From Lachnospiraceae bacterium YSD2013 (GTDB taxonomy: Bacteria > Bacillota > Clostridia > Lachnospirales > Lachnospiraceae), in assembly GCA_900100895.1 (NCBI GenBank), contig FMTX01000017.1, positions 1-64,000 of the forward strand: a stretch of 64,000 nt of DNA, written 5' to 3'. Shown here piece by piece: positions 1-9,211 of the stretch; position 1 is the stretch's first letter, and each line of letters begins with the position of its first letter. Made by a program: the position numbers and the translations under genes. Below the pieces are notes generated by a model. The model did no database searches. It was not told the origin of the DNA and worked only from the letters and a program-made list of their open reading frames with translations.

Positions 1-744
1 GATTGGACCTGCTGCTTCTACATTATTCCTGTGGTGCTTATGGCGCTTGGATTCTTCAATTTCAAGGAATTGTCGGCGGAGCGCAGGAGATTCTTTGTAT
101 CCGGCGTGCTGATTTCGGTGGCTTCGGCTATTGCGGCTGCGATGCTTACGGACCTTGGTATTATCACTTCGATAGCGTTCCTGGTGCTTGGCGGTACGGT
201 TTCTTTTGCCGCAATCAAGGACTTGAGGGAGAAGGCGCTTGCGGGCGTGACGCTAATTCTCATGACGGTTCTTTTTAACAGGGGAATCGTGCTGTGGGGA
301 TACGGCAACCAGTGGGATGTGTGGACGGTTTACGAGGTGGAGCGGTACGTTAAAGGCGGCCCGACGAAGTTCCTGGTAACGGACTACATGACCAGCAAGA
401 TGGATGAGGTCAATATTGCCGAGTTCAACCAATACATAGGGCCAGACGACAAGCTCCTGATAGTGGGAGATGAGTGGCTGTTCGATCCTGCGGACTTTAT
501 GTTCACGGAAGCGGAGATTTCCAATTGGTCTGTGATTGATACTCCTTTCTACAACGAGGAGATGCTGCACTATTTCGAGATTAATCCCGGTAAAGAACCC
601 ACTGTCGTGGCTGTTAAGTGCTGGTTCGGTAACCTTGATATCTCGCCCGACAGCTTCATTATGAAGTGGGTCGAGGAAGGTTACGAGAAGGTGGGCGACG
701 GAAGCTATTTCAGATTCTACAGAAAAGCTCAGAACGCAGAATAG
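1..744 (+). CDS. C-terminal part of a polytopic membrane protein (partial)
   Basis: The reading frame is open at the left edge, so the true start lies outside the window; a GTG at 31 is an internal candidate but the frame continues upstream. The visible part begins with about three hydrophobic segments separated by a short charged stretch (KELSAERRRFF), followed by a soluble domain of about 150 residues rich in acidic and aromatic residues that ends in FRFYRKAQNAE. This layout (membrane bundle followed by an outer soluble tail) resembles membrane glycosyltransferases or O-antigen-type proteins, but no diagnostic motif is visible and no function is assigned. A sigma-A promoter follows the stop, so it is probably the last gene of its unit. 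Confidence 0.6.
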   Translation, partial: DWTCCFYIIPVVLMALGFFNFKELSAERRRFFVSGVLISVASAIAAAMLTDLGIITSIAFLVLGGTVSFAAIKDLREKALAGVTLILMTVLFNRGIVLWGYGNQWDVWTVYEVERYVKGGPTKFLVTDYMTSKMDEVNIAEFNQYIGPDDKLLIVGDEWLFDPADFMFTEAEISNWSVIDTPFYNEEMLHYFEINPGKEPTVVAVKCWFGNLDISPDSFIMKWVEEGYEKVGDGSYFRFYRKAQNAE

Positions 745-760
745 AAAATTGTTATAACTG

Positions 761-789
761 TTGAAAAAAGTGCCGAAACTATTTATAAT
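761..789 (+). promoter_or_regulatory. sigma-A promoter of the OFA transporter gene
   Basis: TTGAAA at 761-766 and TATAAT at 784-789 are separated by exactly 17 bp. The predicted start of transcription lies about 60 nt before the ATG at 855. Confidence 0.7.
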
Positions 790-854
790 GGTTTTGGCAT
801 TTTACGCTTTTGGGGGAGCTCTGAAAGCGTTTTAATTTGAAAGGAGTTTCATAT

Positions 855-2135
855 ATGAACAACAAATGGATTCGCGGCGCGATTCCTGCATTGTTACTTC
901 ACTGCAGTATCGGTACCGTATATTGTTGGTCCACATTCAGCACAGAGATTGCCAATTACATCGGCGCATCCAAGAGCGCTTGCGGTTGGGCTTTCTCACT
1001 CGCTATTTTCTTTCTCGGCATGTCAGCCGCTTTCCTTGGCGATGTAGTAGAGAAGGACATTCACAAGTCTTCACTTATTGCGACAATTTGTTTTTCCGTA
1101 GGTATGGTAGGAACAGGTGCAGCTATTCTGCTTAAGTCACTTCCTCTTATCTTCTTATTCTACGGTTGCATCATGGGTATCGGCCTTGGTACCGGTTACC
1201 TTTCACCTGTTAAGACCCTTATGCTCTGGTTCAAGGACAAGAAAGGTCTTGCTACAGGTCTTGCAGTTGCAGGCTTCGGCGCAGCTAAGGCTATCGCTAC
1301 TCCTGTAATGCAGTTCATTCTTGACAAGTTTGATAACAATCCCGCTCCCATGTTCTTCATCATGGGCGGTGTATATTTCGTAATGATGTTCATCGGTCAC
1401 TTACTTCTCAGAAAGCCTTCCGACTGGGTTGAGCAGCACGCGAAGGGCGGTATCAAAGAGTTCTTCTCAACTCTCGGTGCTAACTTCAAGTATGCTTTTT
1501 CCAAGAAGACCTTCATCGGTATCTGGCTTATGTTCTACATCAACATTACCTGCGGTCTTGCACTTATCTCTCAGGAGAAGCAGATTTTCAATGCTGTAGG
1601 TTTTGCAGGTATTGCGGCAGTACTCGGTACCGTTACCGCTATTGCCAATGCCGGCGGACGTCTCGGATTCTCCGCATGGGCTGATAAGCTTAAGGATCGT
1701 AACTCAATCTACAAGCTTATCTTCATCCTTTCCATCGCATTTACCGCTTGCGTAATCTTCACAAGAGGTATCGAGAACGGCGCTGACGTTAAGATTCTTG
1801 CAATCATCTGCGTAGGCCTTCTTATCATGGTTAATGCAGGATACGGCGGCGGTTTCTCCAATGTGCCCACACTTCTTTCCGACCACTTCGGTATGGAGAA
1901 GATTTCCGCAGTACATGGTATGTGTCTTTCCGCTTGGGCTTTTGCAGGTCTTACCGGTAACCAGATGGCTACCTTCATCGTTAAGCACTTCGGTACTCCC
2001 GACGAGGCAGTTAATCCCGTAGGCTACCAGACAGTTCTTTACGTTACCTGCGCACTTTACGTAATCGCTTTAATCATCAGCTGCGTAATGGTTCCCAAGT
2101 CAGGCAAAGCAGCAGCTGCCAAGAAAGAAGCTTAA
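855..2135 (+). CDS. OFA-family MFS transporter (oxalate/formate antiporter-like)
   Basis: A 426-residue major facilitator protein of the inner membrane with about 12 hydrophobic segments. The N-terminus (CSIGTVYCWSTF) and the loop after TM4 (GTGYLSPVKTLMLWFKDKKG) are typical of the OFA branch, which includes the Oxalobacter oxalate:formate exchanger and many uncharacterised monocarboxylate carriers. The ATG at 855 is chosen because AAGGAG lies 8 nt upstream; an in-frame TTG at 837 has no such site. The tail (KSGKAAAAKKEA) is lysine/alanine-rich and cytoplasmic. It has its own promoter and terminator, so it is monocistronic. The substrate cannot be read from sequence; an organic anion exchanged in fermentation is the likeliest guess. 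Confidence 0.85.
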   Translation: MNNKWIRGAIPALLLHCSIGTVYCWSTFSTEIANYIGASKSACGWAFSLAIFFLGMSAAFLGDVVEKDIHKSSLIATICFSVGMVGTGAAILLKSLPLIFLFYGCIMGIGLGTGYLSPVKTLMLWFKDKKGLATGLAVAGFGAAKAIATPVMQFILDKFDNNPAPMFFIMGGVYFVMMFIGHLLLRKPSDWVEQHAKGGIKEFFSTLGANFKYAFSKKTFIGIWLMFYINITCGLALISQEKQIFNAVGFAGIAAVLGTVTAIANAGGRLGFSAWADKLKDRNSIYKLIFILSIAFTACVIFTRGIENGADVKILAIICVGLLIMVNAGYGGGFSNVPTLLSDHFGMEKISAVHGMCLSAWAFAGLTGNQMATFIVKHFGTPDEAVNPVGYQTVLYVTCALYVIALIISCVMVPKSGKAAAAKKEA

Positions 2136-2162
2136 TCAGCTCTAATCAATAATGACAACGGC

Positions 2163-2194
2163 AAAGCCCTCGACCTGTAAAGGCCGGGGGCTTT
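2163..2194. terminator. bidirectional terminator between the MFS gene and clpX
   Basis: A 13-bp stem (AAAGCCC...GGGCTTT, one mismatch, one wobble) with a 6-nt loop lies between two convergent genes. The T tract is short on the plus strand. Confidence 0.7.
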
Positions 2195-2226
2195 CTTGTG
2201 GAAAAATGTATGCAAAGGAGAATGAA

Positions 2227-3780
2227 TTAGGCTTGTGCAGGAATCTGCGGTACGACTTCCGTACGCATCTCTATAAGGGGCCCGCCGGTACCGTTAATGT
2301 ACTCTGGGGTAATGGTTACCTTGCCGATGTTCTTGTCCTTGGGAATCTCATACATGATATCCAGCATGAACTCCTCAATGATGGCACGAAGGGCACGGGC
2401 GCCGGTATCGCGCTCCATAGCCTTCTCGGCAATGGCCGCAAGAGCCTCGTCTGAGAACTCAAGCTTAACCTCATCAAGCTCAAGAAGCTTCTGATACTGC
2501 TTAAGAATAGCGTTCTTAGGCTCTTTCAAAATATCTATAAGCATTTCTTTATCAAGCATTTCCATCGGACAAAGAACGGGCAAACGTCCCACAAACTCGG
2601 GAATCATACCGAACTTCTTAATGTCTTCCACTTTGACGTGGCTTAAGATGTTCTTTTCTTTGTCCCATTTGTCCTTAAGCTCTGCGGTGTAACCGATAGA
2701 GGTCTTCTTGTTAAGTCGCTGCTTAACGATTTCCTCAAGGTCGGGGAACGCTCCGCCGCATATAAAAAGAATATTCTTCGTATTCACAGTAGCAAGGGGC
2801 ACCATAGCGTTCTTGGAATTGGCTCCGATGGGAACTTCAACCTCGGCACCTTCCAAAAGCTTAAGCATACCCTGCTGAACCGACTCACCGCTTACGTCGC
2901 GGGAAGTGGTTTCCTTTTTCTTGGCAATCTTATCTATCTCGTCGATAAAGATGATACCGCGCTCGGCACGCTCAACATCATTGTCGGCTGCCGCAAGAAG
3001 CTTGGTCACAACTGACTCGATATCGTCACCGATATAGCCGGCCTCTGTAAGAGATGTAGCGTCGGCAATGGCGAGCGGCACATCAAGAAGCTTTGCAAGT
3101 GTCTTAACAAGATAAGTCTTACCGCAACCGGTGGGACCGATCATGAGGATGTTGGACTTATCGATTTCTATCTCATCCATGGTGCCGGTAGCAACACGCT
3201 TGTAGTGGTTGTATACGGCAACGGAAATAATCTTTTTAGCCTGTTCCTGACCGATAACGTACTCATCGAGTTTCTCCTTAATCTTGTGAGGAGGCAAAAT
3301 CTCCTTAAGATTGATGGGCTCTAAGGGCTTTTTCTTTTTCTTGCCGGTCTGGACCCGCATGCCGGGGAAACCGTTCTGCAGGTCGTTTAAGTTAAAGAAA
3401 CTGATGTTGGGGAACCCGTTGCCGCCGAAAGGACGGCCCTTCTTATCCTCGGTTTCCTCTTCGGTATCGGGAGTCTCTGTCACAGCCGAAGCAGGCTCGG
3501 AAGGTGCCACAGTATCGGAAGCGGCATCGGTATCAATCTCAGCATAAGGGTTCTTAAGCTCCTCATCCGAAGGCTCAGCGGGCTTAGGCTCCGCAGGCTT
3601 CTGACCGTTAAAAGGCGTGCCGAACAGACCCTGCGTAAGGTTCATGCTCTCAGCCATATCTATTGTCTTTTGTAAACAGTCCGCACAAACGCACATATTG
3701 CCGGGAAGCTTGATAAGGGAACCTGCCTTGCTCTCGGGTCGCATGCATATCATACAGACGGATTCAAATTCTTCTGACAT
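2227..3780 (-). CDS. clpX: ATP-dependent Clp protease ATP-binding subunit ClpX
   Basis: AAA+ unfoldase that delivers substrates to ClpP. At 517 residues it is about 95 longer than the usual ~420. Visible in order: an N-terminal zinc-binding domain with C-x2-C (CMIC) and CADC pairs; an expanded acidic, proline-rich linker (about residues 50-160) ending in a KKKKK patch; the start of the AAA+ module (EYVIGQEQAKK); Walker A GPTGCGKT; Walker B IFIDEID; the ClpP-docking loop, reading IGY instead of the common IGF; and sensor 2 (DTGARALRAI). The start is preceded by AAGAAAGGA at good spacing. clpP, tig and lon, frequent neighbours of clpX, are not adjacent. Confidence 0.95.
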   Translation of the reverse strand: MSEEFESVCMICMRPESKAGSLIKLPGNMCVCADCLQKTIDMAESMNLTQGLFGTPFNGQKPAEPKPAEPSDEELKNPYAEIDTDAASDTVAPSEPASAVTETPDTEEETEDKKGRPFGGNGFPNISFFNLNDLQNGFPGMRVQTGKKKKKPLEPINLKEILPPHKIKEKLDEYVIGQEQAKKIISVAVYNHYKRVATGTMDEIEIDKSNILMIGPTGCGKTYLVKTLAKLLDVPLAIADATSLTEAGYIGDDIESVVTKLLAAADNDVERAERGIIFIDEIDKIAKKKETTSRDVSGESVQQGMLKLLEGAEVEVPIGANSKNAMVPLATVNTKNILFICGGAFPDLEEIVKQRLNKKTSIGYTAELKDKWDKEKNILSHVKVEDIKKFGMIPEFVGRLPVLCPMEMLDKEMLIDILKEPKNAILKQYQKLLELDEVKLEFSDEALAAIAEKAMERDTGARALRAIIEEFMLDIMYEIPKDKNIGKVTITPEYINGTGGPLIEMRTEVVPQIPAQA

Positions 3781-3964
3781 TCGTATTCCTTTCTTAAATA
3801 AGTACTGCTTTCATATTGAATATAATACATCATTAGTACCACATTCAAGTTAAGAAATCATAAACAAAGTCTAACGAAATAAGAAACAAGCCCGTAAAAT
3901 GGGCGTTTTCACAAGGAAAATCGACACTGCGTTGATATAATATTAAAAAATAGCGATATAGATA

Positions 3965-3993
3965 TTGCAAAAGAAATCGCATGAATGTAATAT
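3965..3993 (+). promoter_or_regulatory. sigma-A promoter of the YiiX-like gene, with a downstream palindrome
   Basis: TTGCAA at 3965-3970 and TAATAT at 3988-3993 are 17 bp apart. An imperfect palindrome (GTACGCAC-AA-GTGTGTAC, 4000-4017) overlaps the expected start of transcription and could be an operator. The rest of the 3781-4061 gap is AT-rich and shows nothing else. Confidence 0.55.
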
Positions 3994-4061
3994 ATTTATG
4001 TACGCACAAGTGTGTACAGAGAGAATAGTAGCAAAAAGCTATGATTGAGAGGAGAAATGTA

Positions 4062-4955
4062 ATGAAGAAAGTACTTCAAAGAGCAGCAGGCGTATTGATG
4101 GTAGCAGTATTGTGGTTCTCATGCGCATTCCAGGCACAAGGCGCGCCCCGCAGACCGCAGACACTGGAGAATGCATACGAAAACGTAATGGCGTATGCGG
4201 CAGAAAACGGCATTGAATTGTCGATGACCTTTAAGGATTTCACCGACAATTACAACGGACAGAGCATTGAGCTTTACGAACAATCTTACTACAAACTTTT
4301 AAGAGTAGATTCATTAGCAAACGATTCTTTTGCGGGCAAGCTTAACAGCGACAAATTCGAAGTAATCGACTTCGGCAGAGGTTCGGCGGAGATTCAGTCT
4401 TCCTCATCCTCATCATCTTCAAGCGGCAGTCACAACTACTATTACAATACAGGAACATCCTGCCCTTCATCCGCAACCTACTCCAAATACAAACTTTTGA
4501 GCAAGGTTCAGAAGGGCGACATTATATATGAAGCATCCGGCTTCTTCGGAATCACCGGCCATATCGCAGTGGTTGAGGGTATCTATTCAAGACCCGGTGG
4601 CGGCCAGTACATCAGACTGATCGAAGCCATCGACAAGGGCGTTGTAAGAAGTATTCTTGACGACACCAGAATCGACGAAAGAGACGGATACGTTCTCAGA
4701 GTTAAGAGCGCAACCACAACACAGAAGAACAACGCGGTTTCTTTCTGCGTAGGCGAGGTTGGCTCCAAGTACGGCCTTGATTTCGCGCATGATACCAGCT
4801 CTTCCGAGACCGACTGGTACTGCTCCGAACTCGCATGGGCGGCATACAAGAACCAGGGTATCGATATCGAGACCACCGGCTGGCTTAACGAGCCCGGCAT
4901 CACTCCGAGAGATATCTACAGATCCAACAAAGTAAGCACGGTAAGTATCAATTAA
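4062..4955 (+). CDS. secreted YiiX-like permuted papain-fold hydrolase
   Basis: A 297-residue exported protein. The ATG at 4062 follows GAGAGGAG; an in-frame ATG at 4041 precedes that site and is rejected. It has a signal peptide (MKKVLQRAAGVLMVAVLWFS, cleavage probably after AQG), an N-terminal helical region, a polyserine linker (nine serines), then a catalytic-type domain: KGDIIYEASG, GHIAVVEG (histidine), and a late cysteine in WYCSELAWAAY. Histidine before cysteine is the order of permuted NlpC/P60 enzymes (YiiX/DUF830). Such enzymes cut amide or ester bonds in the envelope; the substrate is unknown. It is monocistronic between a promoter and a strong terminator. Confidence 0.75.
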   Translation: MKKVLQRAAGVLMVAVLWFSCAFQAQGAPRRPQTLENAYENVMAYAAENGIELSMTFKDFTDNYNGQSIELYEQSYYKLLRVDSLANDSFAGKLNSDKFEVIDFGRGSAEIQSSSSSSSSSGSHNYYYNTGTSCPSSATYSKYKLLSKVQKGDIIYEASGFFGITGHIAVVEGIYSRPGGGQYIRLIEAIDKGVVRSILDDTRIDERDGYVLRVKSATTTQKNNAVSFCVGEVGSKYGLDFAHDTSSSETDWYCSELAWAAYKNQGIDIETTGWLNEPGITPRDIYRSNKVSTVSIN

Positions 4956-4968
4956 ACTCCCTTTCGAA

Positions 4969-5008
4969 GCCCGTGGCGCCGATTCGTCGGTTCCACGGGC
5001 CCTTTTTT
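4969..5008 (+). terminator. Rho-independent terminator
   Basis: GCCCGTGG pairs with CCACGGGC around a loop that can itself pair (CCGA/TCGG), followed by a run of six T. Confidence 0.85.
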
Positions 5009-5049
5009 CCTGTAATTGCAAAAGAAACTGCCGCGCAAGCCCCGAAATA

Positions 5050-5079
5050 TTGCAAATTTACATAATATCATGATAGAAT
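5050..5079 (+). promoter_or_regulatory. sigma-A promoter of the PilZ gene
   Basis: TTGCAA at 5050-5055 and TAGAAT at 5074-5079 are 18 bp apart, about 30 nt before the coding start. Confidence 0.5.
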
Positions 5080-5109
5080 AATAAAAAAGCGGGGAAGGTC
5101 GGGGGGCCT

Positions 5110-5757
5110 ATGAAACTTAGTGAGATTGTTGAGGATTCAATCATAAATGTGCTGGTGAGCAAGGAGGATTCGAGTATCAGCCTTACCACCACCATGGCGT
5201 TTTATGACGAGGATATGCTTTTCGTGAATCCTTTCATGTATGAGGACAATATTGTTTCTTTTGACGTACCGGGACTGTCGGTTGAGATGATGGTGGTACG
5301 CGAGAACGAAGTTCCTTATTATTGGAAGAGAGTCCACGTAGGGCTTATGAAGGTTGACGGCAAGGTTTATCACGTCATCAGTTCACGTCACACGGGCGCG
5401 CGCCTCAACAGACGTAACTCCTTCAGAGTGTTCGTAGGCGAGGAAGGCTCCGCATTCGAGCTTCGCGGTGGCACCAAGCTTCCTATTATAGTTAAGGATA
5501 TAAGCGCGACGGGTATCGGCTTTATCACTTCCGGCGATGCCGAAGAATATTTCGTGCCGGGCGACCAGGTTCACATTAACTATATAGATAAGGAAGAACG
5601 TTTCGGAATCGACGTGGTCGGCAGAGTGGTCCGCTCCACCGTAACCGACAAGGGACGCCTCTACGGATGTTCTTTTTCCAAGGTATATCCCCAGCTTGGC
5701 AAGTACGTAACCGACAAGCAGCTCCATAGGAAAAGAAAACCGAGACCGATACAGTAG
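5110..5757 (+). CDS. PilZ-domain c-di-GMP receptor, YcgR-like two-domain form
   Basis: A 215-residue cytoplasmic protein. The N-terminal ~95 residues form a beta-rich domain like the flagellar-brake/PilZN region. The C-terminal PilZ domain has both ligand motifs: RRNSFR (RxxxR) at the linker and DISATGIGF (D/N-x-S-x-x-G). Together these predict c-di-GMP binding. The family slows flagella or controls envelope processes through a partner protein. The tail is very basic (KRKPRPIQ). It has its own promoter and lies just upstream of the str promoter, with no terminator visible between, so some read-through into rpsL is possible. Confidence 0.85.
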   Translation: MKLSEIVEDSIINVLVSKEDSSISLTTTMAFYDEDMLFVNPFMYEDNIVSFDVPGLSVEMMVVRENEVPYYWKRVHVGLMKVDGKVYHVISSRHTGARLNRRNSFRVFVGEEGSAFELRGGTKLPIIVKDISATGIGFITSGDAEEYFVPGDQVHINYIDKEERFGIDVVGRVVRSTVTDKGRLYGCSFSKVYPQLGKYVTDKQLHRKRKPRPIQ

Positions 5758-5787
5758 ACTGACTAATTCGACAAAAGAATATTTTGC

Positions 5788-5816
5788 TTGACAATGCACT
5801 TGTGCGTACGTATAAT
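5788..5816 (+). promoter_or_regulatory. consensus sigma-A promoter of the str operon
   Basis: TTGACA at 5788-5793 and TATAAT at 5811-5816 both match consensus perfectly with a 17-bp spacer, as expected for a ribosomal operon. The spacer carries CACTTGTGCGTAC (5797-5809), also found inverted at 4000-4012. The ~80-nt leader can form a stem between GCGTGAA (5827-5833) and TTCACGC (5860-5866). Confidence 0.9.
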
Positions 5817-5895
5817 ATGATAGCGTGCGTGAAAGTGCATTTTTTTCGTTGTGCGCAGATTCACGCGTGACTATTACAGAAAGGAAGACAACAGA

Positions 5896-6315
5896 ATGCC
5901 TACATTTAACCAGTTAGTAAGAAAGGGCCGTGAGAACAAGGTTACCAAGTCCACAGCTCCCGCTCTTCAGAAGGGTTACAACTCTTTACACAAGAAGGCT
6001 ACAGACCAGAGCTCACCTCAGAAGCGTGGTGTTTGTACCGCTGTTAAGACCAAGACCCCTAAGAAGCCTAACTCAGCTCTCAGAAAGATCGCCAGAGTAC
6101 GTCTTTCCAACGGAATCGAAGTTACTTCTTACATTCCCGGTGAAGGCCACAACCTTCAGGAGCACAGTGTTGTATTGGTAAGAGGCGGCCGTGTTAAAGA
6201 CTTACCCGGTACAAGATACCACATCGTTCGTGGTACCCTTGATACTGCAGGTGTTGCTAACAGAAAACAGGCTCGCTCCAAGTACGGCGCTAAGAGACCT
6301 AAGGCAGGTAAGTAA
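5896..6315 (+). CDS. rpsL: 30S ribosomal protein S12
   Basis: A 139-residue decoding-centre protein. The ATG at 5896 follows AGAAAGGAAG and gives the conserved start [11 protein letters not shown]; the upstream in-frame extension is not conserved. It is the long Gram-positive form, with about 13 extra residues ([15 protein letters not shown]) before PQKRGVC compared with E. coli. The streptomycin-contact lysines in [11 protein letters not shown] and RVKDLPG are both wild type, so no rpsL resistance mutation is visible. First gene of rpsL-rpsG-fusA-tuf. Confidence 0.98.
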   Translation: MPTFNQLVRKGRENKVTKSTAPALQKGYNSLHKKATDQSSPQKRGVCTAVKTKTPKKPNSALRKIARVRLSNGIEVTSYIPGEGHNLQEHSVVLVRGGRVKDLPGTRYHIVRGTLDTAGVANRKQARSKYGAKRPKAGK

Positions 6316-6503
6316 TTTTACCTAAGCCATGTACCACAAAGACTAATTAGTGTTGGAATTCTGTTATTCAGATATACCTGCACGTACACAAATTGTGAAT
6401 TAGTACACGTTGTGAGTACCGATGATTTATTCGGAACGTTTTCTTTTGCGAACCGTTCCCGAAAAATGTAACTGATTTTCGAATGAATAAGGAGGGAAGA
6501 ACC
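6316..6503 (+). promoter_or_regulatory. 188-nt rpsL-rpsG intercistronic leader, possible S7 control site
   Basis: The gap is unusually long for an otherwise tight operon. It contains near-repeats (CACGTACACAAATTGTG and TAGTACACGTTGTG) and a stem TCGGAACG/CGTTCCCGA (about 6430-6466) just before the rpsG Shine-Dalgarno. In E. coli, S7 represses its own translation by binding the rpsL-rpsG spacer; a similar role here is inference. Confidence 0.35.
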
Positions 6504-6974
6504 GTGCCACGTAAAGGACATATTCAGAAAAGAGACGTATTGGCAGATCCTTTATACAATGACAAGGTAGTTACCAAGCTTATCAACAACATCATGCTTG
6601 ATGGTAAGAAGAGCGTAGCTCAGAAGATTGTATACGGAGCATTTTCAATCGTTGAAGAAAAGGGCGGCAAGCCCGCACTTGAGACTTTCCAGGAAGCTAT
6701 GAACAACATGATGCCTCTCTTGGAAGTTAAAGCTAGACGTATCGGCGGTGCTACATATCAGGTACCTATCGAAGTTAAGCCCGAGAGACGTCAGGCATTG
6801 GCATTAAGATGGCTTACCATGTTTTCACGTAAGCGTGGAGAAAAGACCATGGAAGAGCGTCTTGCCAATGAGATTCTTGATGCAGCTAACAATACAGGTT
6901 CAGCTGTAAAGAGAAAAGAAGATATGCACAAAATGGCAGAAGCAAACAAGGCGTTTGCTCATTACCGTTTCTAA
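6504..6974 (+). CDS. rpsG: 30S ribosomal protein S7
   Basis: A 156-residue 16S-rRNA-binding assembly protein. The GTG at 6504 gives the invariant start [10 protein letters not shown] and follows AAGGAGGGA; the ATG at 6483 lies before that site and is rejected. Conserved blocks include [23 protein letters not shown] and [10 protein letters not shown], ending [15 protein letters not shown]. Length is normal. fusA begins 21 nt downstream with its own AGGAGG site. Confidence 0.98.
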   Translation: MPRKGHIQKRDVLADPLYNDKVVTKLINNIMLDGKKSVAQKIVYGAFSIVEEKGGKPALETFQEAMNNMMPLLEVKARRIGGATYQVPIEVKPERRQALALRWLTMFSRKRGEKTMEERLANEILDAANNTGSAVKRKEDMHKMAEANKAFAHYRF

Positions 6975-6995
6975 TTTCAGTAGGAGGAAAAAATA

Positions 6996-9113
6996 TTGGC
7001 TGGAAGAGAATATCCGCTTGAGCGGACCCGTAATATTGGTATTATGGCTCATATCGATGCCGGTAAGACTACTACTACTGAGCGTATTCTTTACTATACC
7101 GGAATTAACCACAAGATCGGTGATACCCACGATGGTACTGCTACCATGGACTGGATGGAGCAGGAGCAGGAAAGAGGTATTACCATCACATCCGCAGCTA
7201 CCACATGTCACTGGACATTACAGGAGCAGACCAAGCCCAAGGCAGGCGCTTTGGAGCATCGTATCAACATCATTGATACCCCCGGTCACGTTGACTTCAC
7301 TGTAGAAGTTGAGCGTTCACTCCGCGTACTTGACGGTGCCGTTGGTGTATTCTGCGCTAAGGGTGGTGTTGAGCCTCAGTCTGAGAACGTATGGCGTCAG
7401 GCTGATACCTATAACGTACCCAGAATGGCTTTCGTTAACAAGATGGACATTTTAGGTGCTAACTTCTATGCATGTGTTGACCAGATTAAGACCCGTCTCG
7501 GTAAGAATGCTATCTGCATTCAGTTACCTATCGGTAAGGAAGATGAGTTCAAAGGCATCATAGACTTATTTGAAATGAAGTCCTATATCTACAACGATGA
7601 CAAGGGTGATGATATCACCGTTGGAGACATCCCTGAGGATATGAAGGACGAGGCAGAACTTTACCACACAGAACTCATCGAGAAGTGTTGTGAACTTGAC
7701 GACGACCTCATGATGAAGTATCTCGAAGGTGAAGAAATCTCCAATGATGAGCTTAAGGCAGCATTAAGAAAGGGTACCTGTGAATGTACAGCAGTTCCCG
7801 TTTGCTGCGGTACAGCATACAGAAACAAGGGTGTTCAGAAGTTACTTGATGCAGTTATCGAGTACATGCCTTCACCTATCGACATCCCTTCAATCAAGGG
7901 TGTTGACCTTGACGGTAACGAAGTTGAGAGACATTCTTCCGATGAAGAGCCTTTCTCAGCTCTTGCATTCAAGATTATGGCAGACCCCTTCGTAGGTAAG
8001 CTTGCATTCTTCCGTGTTTACTCCGGTACCATGAATTCAGGTTCCTACGTACTTAACTCTACCAAGGACAAGAAAGAACGTGTTGGTCGTATCCTTCAGA
8101 TGCATGCCAACAAGCGTGCAGAACTTGAAAAGGTTTACTCCGGCGATATCGCTGCAGCAGTAGGCTTCAAGTTCACCACCACAGGTGATACCATCTGTGA
8201 CGAGCAGCATCCCGTTATTCTTGAGTCCATGGTATTCCCTGAGCCCGTTATCGAGCTTGCTATCGAGCCCAAGACCAAGGCAGGTCAGGGTAAGCTTGGT
8301 GAAGCACTTGCTAAGCTTGCTGAAGAAGATCCTACCTTCAGAGCTCATACAGATCAGGAAACAGGCCAGACCATTATCGCAGGTATGGGTGAGCTCCACC
8401 TTGAAATTATCGTAGACAGACTTCTTCGTGAATTTAAGGTAGAAGCTAACGTTGGTGCTCCTCAGGTTGCTTACAAGGAATGCATCACCAAGCCTGTTGA
8501 CGTTGACAGTAAATACGCTAAGCAGTCTGGTGGACGTGGACAGTACGGTCACTGTAAAGTTAAGTTCGAGCCCATGGACTACAATGCTGAAGAAACATTC
8601 AAGTTCGAATCTACCGTTGTCGGCGGTGCTATTCCCAAGGAATACATCCCCGCAGTCGGCGAAGGTATCGAAGAGGCTACAAAGGCCGGTATCCTTGGCG
8701 GATTCCCCGTACTCGGTGTTTACGCTAACGTATACGACGGTTCTTACCATGAAGTCGACTCTTCAGAAATGGCATTCCACATTGCAGGTTCACTTGCTAT
8801 GAAGGAAGCTATGCAGAAGGGCGCTCCTCAGCTTCTTGAGCCTATCATGAAGGTTGAAGTAACAATGCCCGAGGAATACATGGGCGACGTTATCGGCGAT
8901 ATCAACTCCCGTCGTGGTCGTATCGAAGGTATGGACGACATGGGAGGCGGAAAGATCGTTCGCGGTTACGTTCCGCTTGCTGAAATGTTCGGTTACTCAA
9001 CAGACCTTCGTTCCAAGACACAGGGTCGTGGTAACTACTCAATGTTCTTTGAGAAGTACGAGCCCGTTCCGAAGAACGTACAGGAGAAGGTTCTTGCTTC
9101 CAAAGCAAAATAA
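6996..9113 (+). CDS. fusA: elongation factor G
   Basis: A 705-residue translocation GTPase. It starts with TTG, six nt after TAGGAGGAAA, giving [24 protein letters not shown] is a weak codon for such an abundant protein, but no ATG is available nearby. Visible motifs: G1 [10 protein letters not shown]3 DTPGHVDF, G4 NKMD, and the C-terminal [17 protein letters not shown] region of domain IV/V. Length and domain order match canonical EF-G. No fusidic-acid-type alteration is evident by eye. Confidence 0.98.
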   Translation: MAGREYPLERTRNIGIMAHIDAGKTTTTERILYYTGINHKIGDTHDGTATMDWMEQEQERGITITSAATTCHWTLQEQTKPKAGALEHRINIIDTPGHVDFTVEVERSLRVLDGAVGVFCAKGGVEPQSENVWRQADTYNVPRMAFVNKMDILGANFYACVDQIKTRLGKNAICIQLPIGKEDEFKGIIDLFEMKSYIYNDDKGDDITVGDIPEDMKDEAELYHTELIEKCCELDDDLMMKYLEGEEISNDELKAALRKGTCECTAVPVCCGTAYRNKGVQKLLDAVIEYMPSPIDIPSIKGVDLDGNEVERHSSDEEPFSALAFKIMADPFVGKLAFFRVYSGTMNSGSYVLNSTKDKKERVGRILQMHANKRAELEKVYSGDIAAAVGFKFTTTGDTICDEQHPVILESMVFPEPVIELAIEPKTKAGQGKLGEALAKLAEEDPTFRAHTDQETGQTIIAGMGELHLEIIVDRLLREFKVEANVGAPQVAYKECITKPVDVDSKYAKQSGGRGQYGHCKVKFEPMDYNAEETFKFESTVVGGAIPKEYIPAVGEGIEEATKAGILGGFPVLGVYANVYDGSYHEVDSSEMAFHIAGSLAMKEAMQKGAPQLLEPIMKVEVTMPEEYMGDVIGDINSRRGRIEGMDDMGGGKIVRGYVPLAEMFGYSTDLRSKTQGRGNYSMFFEKYEPVPKNVQEKVLASKAK

Positions 9114-9118
9114 AGGAC

Positions 9119-9147
9119 TTGAAAAGGTCGGCTGATTCTAATATAAT
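9119..9147 (+). promoter_or_regulatory. internal promoter for tuf
   Basis: TTGAAA at 9119-9124 and TATAAT at 9142-9147 with a 17-bp spacer lie in the 98-nt fusA-tuf gap. An extra promoter would give tuf its usual excess over fusA. Confidence 0.6.
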
Positions 9148-9211
9148 CAAGATTAGTCGAGTATTTTACTAAAATTAAAATCAAACATTCATTTAATGGA
9201 GGATTATTAAA

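Noticed and set aside
4398-4430. Serine-codon run in the YiiX-like gene considered as a repeat element
   Set aside because: It is a short in-frame polyserine linker between domains, common in secreted proteins.
8037-8750. A 237-codon minus-strand frame inside fusA, and a similar 184-codon one in tuf (9755-10309)
   Set aside because: Both are shadows of strongly codon-biased genes; their translations are low-complexity and show no family motif.
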